From Collinsella sp. (GTDB taxonomy: Bacteria > Actinomycetota > Coriobacteriia > Coriobacteriales > Coriobacteriaceae), in assembly GCA_019419455.1 (NCBI GenBank), contig DXZW01000009.1:58301-122300 (forward strand): 64,000 bases of DNA. Direction: 5' to 3'. Position 1 is the stretch's first letter. Each line of letters starts with the position of its first letter. The position numbers were made by a program, and so were the translations under genes. Below the pieces are notes generated by a model that saw only the letters and a list, made by a program, of their open reading frames with translations, was not told where the DNA came from and ran no database searches. Positions 1 through 7,750 of this stretch are shown one piece after another.

Positions 1-455
1 AGCGTTCGGACCTCATCGAGCTCTGCGTCTTGAACCTCGTCGAGAGTGATGAGCAGGCCATTTCCATTCTTGGATATTGTCTGTCTCATGGCGTCGCGTA
101 GCGATGGGCCGATTCGCTCAATATCTATGCTGCCGATGGATATGCCAGCTACGGTGGGCTCAAATCTGGCGTGTTTGGCCTGGAATTTGGGCTGCAGCTG
201 TTCGAGAATGCGCTGGCAAAGTCCCTCGGTTGCGACCTCTTTTATGACCGTCCAGCCACGGCTTTGCGCCAAACGTGAGCACTCGTCAAGGAGGACCGTC
301 TTGCCCGTTCCACGGACGCCGGCTATGCGCATTAGGCGCCCCGGGGCACCAGGCCCGTTGACGAGGCCCTCATTGAATTCTTCGAGCACATCTTCGCGGC
401 CGATAATCGTGGGAGGTGTTTTACCTGCTGTGGGCTTAAAAGGGTTTGTTTGCAT
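1..455 (-). CDS. AAA+ ATPase (ORC1/DUF-type), 3' end outside window
   Basis: The reading frame starts at an ATG at 455 on the minus strand and stays open to the window edge, so only about the first 151 residues are visible. A Walker A loop (GVRGTGKT, residues 46-53) and a Walker B segment (GLLITLDE, about 133-140) identify a P-loop ATPase. An AAGGTGG ribosome site lies a few bases before the ATG. The opening 'IIGREDVLEEF' before the P-loop is typical of the stand-alone AAA ATPases often found as accessory genes. Its target is unknown. The promoter area holds an unusual 10-bp tandem repeat (472-540). Confidence 0.8.
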   Translation of the reverse strand, partial: MQTNPFKPTAGKTPPTIIGREDVLEEFNEGLVNGPGAPGRLMRIAGVRGTGKTVLLDECSRLAQSRGWTVIKEVATEGLCQRILEQLQPKFQAKHARFEPTVAGISIGSIDIERIGPSLRDAMRQTISKNGNGLLITLDEVQDAELDEVRT

Positions 456-471
456 GTGAGCCACCTTTGCT

Positions 472-540
472 CAAGATATAGCAAGATATAGCAAAGTATA
501 GCAAGATATAGCAAAGTATAGTGAGATATAGCAAAGTAAG
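472..540. repeat. Seven-unit 10-bp tandem repeat
   Basis: Units of caagatatag and caaagtatag alternate, partly as a 20-bp repeat, with the last unit truncated. Read on the minus strand, each unit contains a TATATC or TATACT hexamer, so it sits as an array of -10-like boxes at near-helical spacing directly upstream of the AAA ATPase. Confidence 0.85.
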
Positions 541-664
541 CGCTACTCGCGGGTTTTGCGGTGGTGCTATTTTCCAAATGCCGCGCGGATAAAGCGCTGG
601 GCGAACAGCTTGTTGGCAACTCACGAGGGCTCGGGGTGCCAATTTGGGGTGCAGTAGTGCTGCG

Positions 665-822
665 CCACGAAAAGGGCCTATCTACTACGTTTAAGCCGCA
701 AGGGTCAACCATAGCCGGCTATTTTGAAAATCGATAAGCTCTCTACCAGCGGTTTTGTTTTTGCACTTTTCAGCATGGTCTGGGCTCTCCGCGTTAACGT
801 AGTAGATGGGCCCCTTTTGTGG
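665..822. repeat. Element with 25-bp imperfect terminal inverted repeats
   Basis: The segment at 665-689 is repeated inverted at 798-822 with 22 of 25 positions matching. The interior has no convincing gene but holds a 10-bp palindrome (tagccggcta, 713-722). It may be a small non-coding mobile element or a paired operator. Confidence 0.55.
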
Positions 823-882
823 CAAGGGGCCGACCTGCGGCTCAGGGTAGCCAAAAAAGCCCCGTCCCAAAAAGACTGTTGG

Positions 883-951
883 AAGTTGCGGTGGAATAGT
901 TCCTGTTTTTGCTGCTGAAGGCTTTGAGCAGGAACTATTCCACCGCAACTT
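883..951. repeat. Perfect 23-bp inverted repeat (hairpin)
   Basis: Bases 883-905 and 929-951 are exact reverse complements around a 23-base spacer. It ends about 70 bases before the GntR gene. There is no T-run, so it is not a plain terminator; it could be a palindromic intergenic repeat or a regulator site. Confidence 0.7.
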
Positions 952-1023
952 ATGAGGGGGCGGGGGATGCGATAGTATTACGTGGTGATATTCGACAAAC
1001 CGTGGGCTTCATTCGAGGGCTTT

Positions 1024-1716
1024 ATGGAACAACACCAGCATTATCAGAGCCTGCAAGACCAGGCATACAACGCATTGCGCTCCAAGATCATCTATGCCGA
1101 GCTCAGGCCCGGCACGCGCCTTTCGGCGATTGGTCTGGAAAAGGAGACGGGAATCGGGCGCACGCCCATTCGCGAGTCCTTTGTGCGCCTGCGCGAGCAG
1201 GAGCTGGTGGAAACGCGTCCCAAAAGCGGCACCTATGTCTCAAAAATCAGCATGGAACGCGCCGAGAACGCCTGTTTCTTGCGCGAGAAACTCGAAAGAA
1301 GCGTACTCATTAAATGTTGTTCGTCTGCCACGCCCGAGCAAAAGCATCGGCTCGAGCAGATTCTTGCCGAGTCCGAGTCTCTCGACCATAGCGAAACGCG
1401 TCGTTTCTTTGACCTGGACAACCTGTTCCATGAGACGTGTTTTGCGATTGCCGGCCGTCACATGTTGTGGGATTGGATGAAGAGCGTCAATACGCATTTT
1501 GAGCGATACAACTGGTTGCGTATGGTGTCGCAAGATCTTGATTGGGAGCCGATTCGTCGACAGCATCGCCGAATTCTCGAGGCCATTAAGAGGGGCGATA
1601 CCGACACGGCGAGCTATCTGGCAGAGACACACCTGCACCTGATGCCCGAGGAGCAAGGCCCGGTTATTGCCTTGCATCCCGACTATTTTGAGCTGCCTAA
1701 AGACTCGTCTATCTAG
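1024..1716 (+). CDS. GntR/FadR-family transcriptional regulator (FCD domain)
   Basis: A 230-residue one-component regulator. The N-terminal winged helix (about residues 8-75) has the GntR pattern 'RPGTRLS...IGRTPIRESFVRL...PKSGTYV'. The C-terminal part is an FCD ligand-binding bundle with the expected metal-binding Asp/His positions (D-x3-H in 'LDNLFH', then His in 'QHRRILEAI' and 'ETHLHL'). An in-frame ATG at 982 would add 14 residues, but GAGGG five bases before 1024 supports the shorter form. FCD regulators bind small organic acids or sugar acids. No metabolic genes adjoin it, so the target cannot be read from context. A second regulator follows on the same strand. Confidence 0.88.
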   Translation: MEQHQHYQSLQDQAYNALRSKIIYAELRPGTRLSAIGLEKETGIGRTPIRESFVRLREQELVETRPKSGTYVSKISMERAENACFLREKLERSVLIKCCSSATPEQKHRLEQILAESESLDHSETRRFFDLDNLFHETCFAIAGRHMLWDWMKSVNTHFERYNWLRMVSQDLDWEPIRRQHRRILEAIKRGDTDTASYLAETHLHLMPEEQGPVIALHPDYFELPKDSSI

Positions 1717-1839
1717 CCCATCATCGCATCTGCTCGAGACGCAAAAACGATGCTGCTCATCTGCAGCGTTTTGAAGCCGAGTTTTTAAAAAATGCCTAAA
1801 ATGGCTCAGACTGCCGACAATTGGGAAACGGGGTGCGCT

Positions 1840-2862
1840 ATGGCGCAGATGAGGATTAAGGACATTGCTGCCGAGGCGGGCGTGAGCCCGGCCACGGTCT
1901 CGCGCTATCTCAACAACCGCCCCGGGCAGATGACCGAGGAAACCCGTGCTCGCATCGCGGCAGTTATCGAGCGCACCGGCTATCGTCCACGTGCCGCCGC
2001 GCGCAATCTGCGCAGCTCGCGTACCAACCTCATCGGCGTGATCTTGGCCGACATTGCTAACCCGTTCTCCAGCGCCATGCTCGAAGGGCTTTCCGCTAGT
2101 GCCGCCGCGCGCGGCTGCTCGCTTATGACTGCCATTAGCGGCAATGATTCCGCCAAGGAAGCAGAGTCGCTCACCAGACTTATCGATGCCGGTGTGGACG
2201 GCCTGGTCGTCAACACCTGTGGCGGCAACGACAAGGCGATTGCCGCGGCTGCGGGACGCCTGCCCGTCGTGCTGCTCGACCGCGATGTTGCCGACGGCGG
2301 TGTCGATCTGGTGACCTCCAACAACCGTGAGCTGGTCGCCGGCCTGGTAGACGCCTTGGCTGTCGCGGGCAGCGAGCGCCTGTGCCTGCTCACCGAGGCA
2401 AGCGACGACAGCCCTGTGCGTCGCGAGCGTGCCGAGGCCTTTGCCGACGAGCTTTCGCGCCGCGGTCTTGCGGGCGAGGTCGTCACCCTGGCCGACGGTG
2501 GCGTCGAGGGCGTCAGTCGCCTGGACGAGACCATCCGCGAGTATGCGGGTAAAAAGCTCGGCCTCATTGCCGTCAACGGCTTGGTTTTCCTGCGCCTGAC
2601 CGAGGCGCTGGCCCAGCTGGGGCCCTCGTTGCCGGCGGGTCTCAAGATCGCGACGTTTGACGACTATCCCTGGAACCACGTGCTCTTTGGCGGTGTGACC
2701 ACGGCCGCGCAGGACACCCTCACCATTGCCGAGCGCGTGGTCGAGCGCCTGTCCGAGCGCATCGACGTTGTTACCACTACGGTGGGCGATGCCGCAAAGC
2801 TCGCCCCCAAGCGCATCGAGATCCCCGGCCACATCGAACACCGCGCTTCGACCTCGCGCTAG
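1840..2862 (+). CDS. LacI-family transcriptional regulator
   Basis: A 340-residue repressor. The N-terminal helix-turn-helix 'IKDIAAEAGVSPATVSRYL' and hinge 'AARNLRSSRTNLIGVI' are classic LacI. The rest is a periplasmic-binding-protein-like sensor with 'ADIANPFSSAMLEGL' and, near the end, 'TFDDYPWNHVLFGGVTT'. An upstream ATG at 1792 exists, but the HTH normally begins within a few residues of the start, so 1840 is chosen. LacI proteins usually control sugar uptake. No transporter or glycosidase lies beside it, so it probably acts at a distance. Confidence 0.9.
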   Translation: MAQMRIKDIAAEAGVSPATVSRYLNNRPGQMTEETRARIAAVIERTGYRPRAAARNLRSSRTNLIGVILADIANPFSSAMLEGLSASAAARGCSLMTAISGNDSAKEAESLTRLIDAGVDGLVVNTCGGNDKAIAAAAGRLPVVLLDRDVADGGVDLVTSNNRELVAGLVDALAVAGSERLCLLTEASDDSPVRRERAEAFADELSRRGLAGEVVTLADGGVEGVSRLDETIREYAGKKLGLIAVNGLVFLRLTEALAQLGPSLPAGLKIATFDDYPWNHVLFGGVTTAAQDTLTIAERVVERLSERIDVVTTTVGDAAKLAPKRIEIPGHIEHRASTSR

Positions 2863-2867
2863 TTTGT

Positions 2868-2889
2868 GTGATAATATATAGACAATGTC
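2868..2889 (+). promoter_or_regulatory. Probable promoter/operator of the HEPN-MNT module
   Basis: A TAATAT -10-like hexamer (2872-2877) is followed by the odd palindrome gacaatgtc (2881-2889), 15 bases before the antitoxin start. A ribbon-helix-helix protein is encoded next, so an autoregulatory site here is plausible. Confidence 0.4.
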
Positions 2890-2904
2890 ATACAGGAGGT
2901 ATCC

Positions 2905-3399
2905 ATGGCTGCGTCTGTACTGAGTGTACGAGTGGACTCGTCAATTAAAGATTCATTTGCCGAGCTATGTGAAGAACTCGGCATGACTTCGTCTGTAGCG
3001 GTCAATATGTTTATGAGGCAGATGCTGCGCGAGCGCTCGCTGCCGTTTGTTCCTTCACTTGGTAAAAACTCTGCGAGCGAAAACGTCGCCGCAGACATTT
3101 TGGATATTGCTCAGATTGAGTCCGCCGTCCGCGAGGCGGCCAGCTCGATTCCCGCCATCAAAACCGTGATTCTTTTTGGCTCGTATGCTCGTGGCGAGGC
3201 GCGTGCCGATAGTGACATTGACTTGCGTCTCGAAGTCGATCGCGATCAGGGCTTTGGCCTTTTCGCGTTGTCGGCGTTTGGTGAGGCGGTGCGCAAAGAA
3301 ACCGGGAGGCAGGTCGACCTCGTCTCGAGTGATCATCTTGATGACGATCTTGCCGCGGTAATCGAGCGCGAAGGAGTGATCCTTTATGATCGCGCGTAA
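2905..3399 (+). CDS. Fusion antitoxin: RelB/DinJ-like DNA-binding domain plus MntA nucleotidyltransferase
   Basis: 164 residues. Residues 1-50 resemble the RelB/DinJ ribbon-helix-helix antitoxin fold ('VLSVRVDSSIKDSFAELCEE...VAVNMFMRQML'). Residues about 66-164 are a minimal nucleotidyltransferase with the diagnostic GS-x10-DxD motif (G92, S93, D104, D106). In known MntA/HepT pairs the MntA protein AMPylates a tyrosine of the HEPN toxin to silence it. Here a DNA-binding head is fused in front, which could add operon autoregulation. A clear AGGAGG precedes the start. The stop overlaps the next gene by 14 bases, as expected for a co-translated toxin-antitoxin pair. Confidence 0.85.
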   Translation: MAASVLSVRVDSSIKDSFAELCEELGMTSSVAVNMFMRQMLRERSLPFVPSLGKNSASENVAADILDIAQIESAVREAASSIPAIKTVILFGSYARGEARADSDIDLRLEVDRDQGFGLFALSAFGEAVRKETGRQVDLVSSDHLDDDLAAVIEREGVILYDRA

Positions 3400-3757
3400 G
3401 TCAGACGGCCTTCGCGCTCAAGAGGTTTTGGAAGCCATCTCTGAAACGAACGAGCGCATCAGGGCTTTTGATATCACCGAGGACCAGTTTCTGCATGCGA
3501 ATGACGTGCGGACGAGGGCGTTGGCGGACTCCCTTTTGACTTGTGCGCTTAGGGTGACGGAAGAAGCGGGCAAGTTGTCGGAACGCTCGCAGCGGCTTCA
3601 TCCCGAAATCGAATGGCGTGGAATTATCGGCATGAGAAATTATCTTGCGCATGATTACGGCAATGTCGACCGCTCGGTTGTATGGGATGCAGTGACGATG
3701 GAGTTCCCTACGCTGGAACGAGCTTGTAGACAAATTGTCTCCGAATCTGAACGCTAG
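3386..3757 (+). CDS. HEPN-domain toxin (HepT-like, DUF86)
   Basis: A 123-residue helical protein with the catalytic HEPN motif R-x4-H-x-Y (R84, H89, Y91 in 'RNYLAHDY'). HepT proteins are RNases whose activity is blocked by AMPylation of the motif tyrosine by the partner MntA. The gene overlaps the nucleotidyltransferase by 14 bases and has AAGGAG nine bases upstream of its ATG, inside the partner gene. All motif residues are present, so it should be active. Confidence 0.87.
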   Translation: MIARKSDGLRAQEVLEAISETNERIRAFDITEDQFLHANDVRTRALADSLLTCALRVTEEAGKLSERSQRLHPEIEWRGIIGMRNYLAHDYGNVDRSVVWDAVTMEFPTLERACRQIVSESER

Positions 3758-3808
3758 CCACTCGTTCGCAACTGCCTGTTCGCGCACGTTTTTTGAGCGC
3801 TTGATACG

Positions 3809-3824
3809 CTTTAACCCTGCGGAA
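3809..3824 (+). promoter_or_regulatory. GlnR-box-like site upstream of the GS-like gene
   Basis: TTAAC-cctgcg-GAAAC fits the actinobacterial GlnR half-site pair (gTnAC-n6-GaAAC). It lies about 70 bases before the glutamine-synthetase-like start. A matching site precedes the type III synthetase at 60800-60815. Confidence 0.55.
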
Positions 3825-3891
3825 ACATTTTTCTGCGATAGTATCTGCGATATAGACCAGTCGAAACCCGCCCGAAAGAAAGGGGAGCGAC

Positions 3892-5229
3892 ATGAACCAG
3901 CAGAACATCGATTACGTACTCCGCTCCGTAGAGCAGCGTGACATCCGCTTTGTGCGTCTGTGGTTTGTCGACATTCTCGGCCGCCTCAAGAACTTTGCCA
4001 TTAGCCCCGAGGACCTCGAGGTCGCTTTTGAGGAGGGTATTGGCTTTGACGGCTCCGCCATCGAGGGCTTTGCCACGCCCGAGGAAGCCGACATGCTCGC
4101 ATTCCCCGATGCTTCGACCTTCCAGATCCTGCCGTGGCGCCCGAGCCATAATGGTGTCGCCCGCGTGTTCTGCGACGTGTGCACTCCCGATCGCAAGCCG
4201 TTTGCCGGCGATCCACGCGATGCCCTGCGCCGCATGTTCCGCAAGGCCGAGAAAGCCGGCTATCTGCTCAACGTGGGCGCCGAGCTGGAGTACTACTACT
4301 TCCCCGACGAGCACACCCCCGAGCCGCTCGACAACGTGGGCTACTTCGATCTTTCGGTGAGCGATGCCGCTCGTGACCTGCGTCGCAACACGGTCCTCAC
4401 GCTCGAGAAGATGTCCGTGCCCGTGGAGTACACCTTTCACGCCGCCGGTCGCTCGCAGCATGGCATGAGCCTGCGCCACGCCGAGGCCCTGAGCATGTCC
4501 GACGCCATCACCACGGCCAAACTCATCATTAAGCAGCAGGCTTACGAGAGCGGTTGCCACGCCTCCTTTATGCCCAAGCCGTTGGCGGGCGAGGACGGCA
4601 GCGCCATGTTTTTGCATCAGTCGCTGCTCGACCACGACGGCAACAACGTGTTTTGGGGCGAGGACGACGAGAAGTACCATCTCTCCGACGTCGCCAAGCA
4701 CTACATGGCCGGTATCTTGGCGCACGCGCGCGAGATCAGCGCCATCACCAACCCCACCGTCAATTCGTACAAGCGCATCACCACGGGCGGCGACTCCGTG
4801 CCGCAGTACGCCACGTGGGGCCTGCGTAACCGCGCGAGCATGGTTCGCATTCCGGTTTACAAGCCCGGCAAGCAACTGTCCACGCGCATCGAGCTTCGCA
4901 GCCCCGATCCCATGGCCAACTCGTACCTGGTCAACGCCGTCACGCTGGCGGCCGGTCTCGACGGCATCGAGCGCAAGCTGGAGCTCCCGCCCGAGGCCAC
5001 GGCCGAGACACTCAAGCTCACCGACCGTCAGATGCTCGGGGCCGGTTACACGCCGCTGCCGCGCTCGCTCAAAGAGGCGCTCGACGTCTTTGAGGACTCG
5101 CAGTTTATGAAGGATGCCCTCGGCGAGCACATCCACAGCTTCTTCCTTAAAAAGAAGCGTGACGAGTGGCATAAGTTTGAGTCCACGATCACCGAGTGGG
5201 AGATCAAGCACTACCTGGCGAACTCCTAA
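3892..5229 (+). CDS. glnA: Type I glutamine synthetase-like protein, probably catalytically impaired
   Basis: 445 residues, the normal length for GSI-alpha. Family landmarks are clear: 'FDGSAIEGF' (52-60), 'ELEYYYF' (131-137), 'HASFMPKPL', 'NPTVNSYKR' and 'RIELRSPDPMANSY'. Compared with the Bacillus enzyme, the two glutamates of the metal site in 'HHEVAPGQHE' are Ala184 and Gly191 ('FHAAGRSQHG'), and the metal-binding His of 'GSGMH' is Phe240. The feedback-control Arg62 is Thr62. Three of six metal ligands are therefore missing, so normal glutamine synthesis is doubtful; it may be a sensor, a regulator partner or act on another substrate. A GlnR-like regulator follows 50 bases downstream. The gene starts after AAGGGGAG. 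Confidence 0.85.
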   Translation: MNQQNIDYVLRSVEQRDIRFVRLWFVDILGRLKNFAISPEDLEVAFEEGIGFDGSAIEGFATPEEADMLAFPDASTFQILPWRPSHNGVARVFCDVCTPDRKPFAGDPRDALRRMFRKAEKAGYLLNVGAELEYYYFPDEHTPEPLDNVGYFDLSVSDAARDLRRNTVLTLEKMSVPVEYTFHAAGRSQHGMSLRHAEALSMSDAITTAKLIIKQQAYESGCHASFMPKPLAGEDGSAMFLHQSLLDHDGNNVFWGEDDEKYHLSDVAKHYMAGILAHAREISAITNPTVNSYKRITTGGDSVPQYATWGLRNRASMVRIPVYKPGKQLSTRIELRSPDPMANSYLVNAVTLAAGLDGIERKLELPPEATAETLKLTDRQMLGAGYTPLPRSLKEALDVFEDSQFMKDALGEHIHSFFLKKKRDEWHKFESTITEWEIKHYLANS

Positions 5230-5279
5230 TCGCGCTGGTTCGTTCCAGTACGATTGAGCTCATTTCTTTGGAGGCCGAT

Positions 5280-5942
5280 ATGTCCGAAAAGAGTGCCCTG
5301 TTCATGGCGCGCACGACGCGCTTCCACGAGTTTGCCCGCAGCTTGACGACCACCCTGGGTGTCGAGGTGAGCCTGGCAACCCCCGATTCGCCGACTGCGG
5401 CGCACGACTTTGACCTGCTGATTCTCGATTCCGATGGCATCCGCAGCGACCGCATCGATCAGATTGCCAAGTGGCTTGACGATCGTGGCGGCGTCCCCAT
5501 GTTGGTGATCGTCGACGATGAGGCGCTCGGCACCCTGCGTCTGCCCAATCATGCGCATGCCGACTTTGTATGCCCCACGGCGACGCCCAACGAACTCAAG
5601 GCTCGTGCGCAGCGCCTGATGGGCGAGGAGGAGACCGTCACCGCCGACGATGTGCTCAACATCGATAACCTCGAGATCAACCTGGCTACCTACCAGGTGA
5701 CGCTCGATGGCGAGCCCATCGACCTGACGCTGATGGAGTACTCGCTGCTGAGCTTTTTGGCGACGCATCCCAACCGCGCCTACAGCCGCGAGGTGCTGCT
5801 GCACCGCGTATGGGGCTTTGAGTACTGCGGCGGCACGCGCACCGTCGACGTGCACATTCGACGCATCCGCTCCAAGGTGGGTCCGCAGATCGCGGCGCAC
5901 ATCACCACCGTCCGCGGCGTGGGCTATCTGTTTAAGGACTAG
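5280..5942 (+). CDS. glnR: GlnR-like orphan OmpR-family nitrogen regulator
   Basis: 220 residues: a receiver-like N-terminal domain (about 1-115) and an OmpR winged helix (about 125-220). The receiver keeps an Asp ('LLILDSDG') but lacks the usual acidic pair near the N-terminus and the conserved Lys near the end, as in actinobacterial GlnR, which works without a histidine kinase. The DNA-binding part 'GGTRTVDVHIRRIRSKVG' is very close to GlnR. No kinase gene is adjacent, and the gene directly follows a glutamine-synthetase homologue. An in-frame ATG at 5196 lies inside that gene; TTTGGAGG six bases before 5280 decides the start. PhoP-type regulators are the alternative. Confidence 0.72.
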   Translation: MSEKSALFMARTTRFHEFARSLTTTLGVEVSLATPDSPTAAHDFDLLILDSDGIRSDRIDQIAKWLDDRGGVPMLVIVDDEALGTLRLPNHAHADFVCPTATPNELKARAQRLMGEEETVTADDVLNIDNLEINLATYQVTLDGEPIDLTLMEYSLLSFLATHPNRAYSREVLLHRVWGFEYCGGTRTVDVHIRRIRSKVGPQIAAHITTVRGVGYLFKD

Positions 5943-5946
5943 ATTT

Positions 5947-5979
5947 CCACCACAAAGGGGACAGGCACTTTTGTGGTGG
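5947..5979. repeat. Family A palindromic repeat, copy 1
   Basis: Arms ccaccacaaa and tttgtggtgg flank a core ggggacaggcac. It is followed by TTTT, so it may act as a terminator for the GlnR-like gene. Other copies are at 17939, 19523, 20485, 29829 and (truncated) 63315. Confidence 0.85.
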
Positions 5980-6150
5980 TTTTGACGCAGGTACGGATTC
6001 CTTTCGGGTCTGCGGCAGAACTTAAGCCTTCCTAAAAGATTGCGTTCTCATACACTTGCGCCCGCATATTGGGGTACAACTCAACGTGAACAATGATGGC
6101 CCGCCACATGTTTGGCGGGCCTTTGGTTATTTGACGAAAGGATCGCAGCT

Positions 6151-7611
6151 ATGAGCGAGTACGATTCCCAGCGTCCCCAGGATGCGGGCAACGCCGGCGA
6201 GACCCAGCAGCAGCCGCGTGTGCAGGTGGAGTCGACGCCTGCCGGCAGTAACATTCCCTACGTGCAGGCCTACGACACGCAGACCGGCAAGCCGCTGGGT
6301 GGCCAGCAGGTCGTGAACAAGCACACGGTGGTCAAGACCAAGACCAAAAAGCTGCCGATCTTTATTACGGCACTCGCCGGCTGTGCCTGCGGAGCCCTGC
6401 TGGTCATTGCGCTCATTATGAGCGGCACGCTCAACATTGGTGGCGGCAAGAATGCCGTGACGGCGGGTGCTTCGGGTTCATCGACGCAAAAGATTACGAT
6501 CGATTCCGAGGACACCACGCTGGCCGAGGCCGTCTCTGCCAAGGCCTTGCCCTCCGTCGTTTCCATCACCGCCACTTCGAGCGGCAGCCAGAATGGCTCG
6601 CTTTCGCAGTCTGCTGATGAGTCGGATAGCTCGGGCAGCGTCGGTTCGGGCGTGGTGCTCGATACCGAGGGTCACATCCTTACCAACAACCACGTGGTCG
6701 ATGGCTATGACCAGTACGTGGTCACCATGGACGACGGCACCACCTACGAGGCCGAGTTCGTGGGCAACGATGCTTCGAGCGACCTGGCCGTCATCAAGCT
6801 CAAGGACGCCGACGCCTCCAAGCTCACGCCGATCGAGATCGGTGATTCCTCCAAGCTCAACGTGGGCGAGTGGGTCATGGCGATCGGTTCGCCGTTTGGC
6901 AACGAGCAGTCTGTCTCCACCGGTATCGTCTCGGCGCTCTACCGCTCCACGGCCATGAGCTCTACCAGCGGCAACACTATCTACGCCAACATGATCCAGA
7001 CCGATGCCGCCATCAACCCGGGCAACTCCGGCGGCGCGCTCGTCAATGACAACGGCGAGCTCGTGGGCATCAACTCGCTCATCGAGAGCTACTCGGGCTC
7101 CAGCTCAGGCGTGGGCTTTGCTATTCCCGTTAACTACGCCAAGAACATTGCCGACCAGATTATCGACGGCAAGACGCCGGTGCATCCGTACATGGGCGCT
7201 ACGCTTTCGAGCGTCAATGCGCTCAACGCCCGCACCAACAAGCTGAGCACCGATAGCGGCGCGTATGTGGCGAGCGTCGTCGAGGACGGTCCTGCTGCCA
7301 AGGCCGGCATTCAGGAGGGCGACGTCATCACCAAGCTGGGCGACGACGAAATCACGAGCGCCGATGGCCTGATCATCGCGCTGCGCAGCCACGAGGTGGG
7401 CGAGAAGGTCGAGATCTCGCTTATGCGCGGCAAGGAAGAGAAGAAGGTCACCGTCGAGCTGGGTTCCGATGAGGAGCTGCAGAACCAGCAGCAGGACGAC
7501 AGTTCGACCGACACCGGCAATGGCGGTATTACCGACGAGCAGCTGCGCCAGTACCTGGAGGAGCTGCTAGGCCAGCAGGGCCAGGGTCAGGGCTACGGCC
7601 AGGGTTACTAA
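6151..7611 (+). CDS. htrA: HtrA/DegP-family membrane-anchored serine protease with PDZ domain
   Basis: 486 residues. A hydrophilic cytoplasmic tail (1-68) is followed by one membrane segment (about 69-91), a low-complexity linker, a trypsin-like S1C domain and one PDZ domain (about 345-440). The catalytic triad is His181 ('TNNHVVDG'), Asp211 ('SSDLAVIKL') and Ser293 ('GNSGGAL'). A glutamine/glycine-rich tail closes the protein. HtrA proteases remove misfolded proteins at the outer face of the membrane. GAAAGGA before 6151 supports this start over the ATG at 6112. A strong terminator follows, so it is probably monocistronic. Confidence 0.93.
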   Translation: MSEYDSQRPQDAGNAGETQQQPRVQVESTPAGSNIPYVQAYDTQTGKPLGGQQVVNKHTVVKTKTKKLPIFITALAGCACGALLVIALIMSGTLNIGGGKNAVTAGASGSSTQKITIDSEDTTLAEAVSAKALPSVVSITATSSGSQNGSLSQSADESDSSGSVGSGVVLDTEGHILTNNHVVDGYDQYVVTMDDGTTYEAEFVGNDASSDLAVIKLKDADASKLTPIEIGDSSKLNVGEWVMAIGSPFGNEQSVSTGIVSALYRSTAMSSTSGNTIYANMIQTDAAINPGNSGGALVNDNGELVGINSLIESYSGSSSGVGFAIPVNYAKNIADQIIDGKTPVHPYMGATLSSVNALNARTNKLSTDSGAYVASVVEDGPAAKAGIQEGDVITKLGDDEITSADGLIIALRSHEVGEKVEISLMRGKEEKKVTVELGSDEELQNQQQDDSSTDTGNGGITDEQLRQYLEELLGQQGQGQGYGQGY

Positions 7612-7638
7612 CGAGCCGTATCGCACATATCGAAGCCA

Positions 7639-7680
7639 GAGGGGTTGTCCCACCAACGCGGGACAGCCCCTCTTTTCTTA
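7639..7680 (+). terminator. Rho-independent terminator of htrA
   Basis: A 13-bp stem (gaggggttgtccc / gggacagcccctc, one wobble) is followed directly by TTTTCTTA. Confidence 0.9.
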
Positions 7681-7681
7681 T

Positions 7682-7712
7682 TGATCCGTTGGGGACGGAG
7701 GAAAACGGATCA
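7682..7712. repeat. Short hairpin with a GGGGAC core
   Basis: A 9-bp stem (tgatccgtt / aacggatca) encloses ggggacggagg. The core resembles that of the family A repeats, so it may be a diverged member. Confidence 0.5.
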
Positions 7713-7750
7713 CTTGGGGCTGACAAGAGGCCTGGTTCGTAATGGTCTGG

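Noticed and set aside
46..459. A 137-residue plus-strand frame at the left edge
   Set aside because: Shadow of the minus-strand AAA ATPase, whose Walker motifs are clear.
472..540. CRISPR array
   Set aside because: Units are 10 bp and contiguous with no spacers; no cas genes in the window.
1240..2841. A 533-residue minus-strand frame across two regulators
   Set aside because: Antisense to GntR and LacI genes with intact domains; spans their intergenic gap without a promoter of its own.
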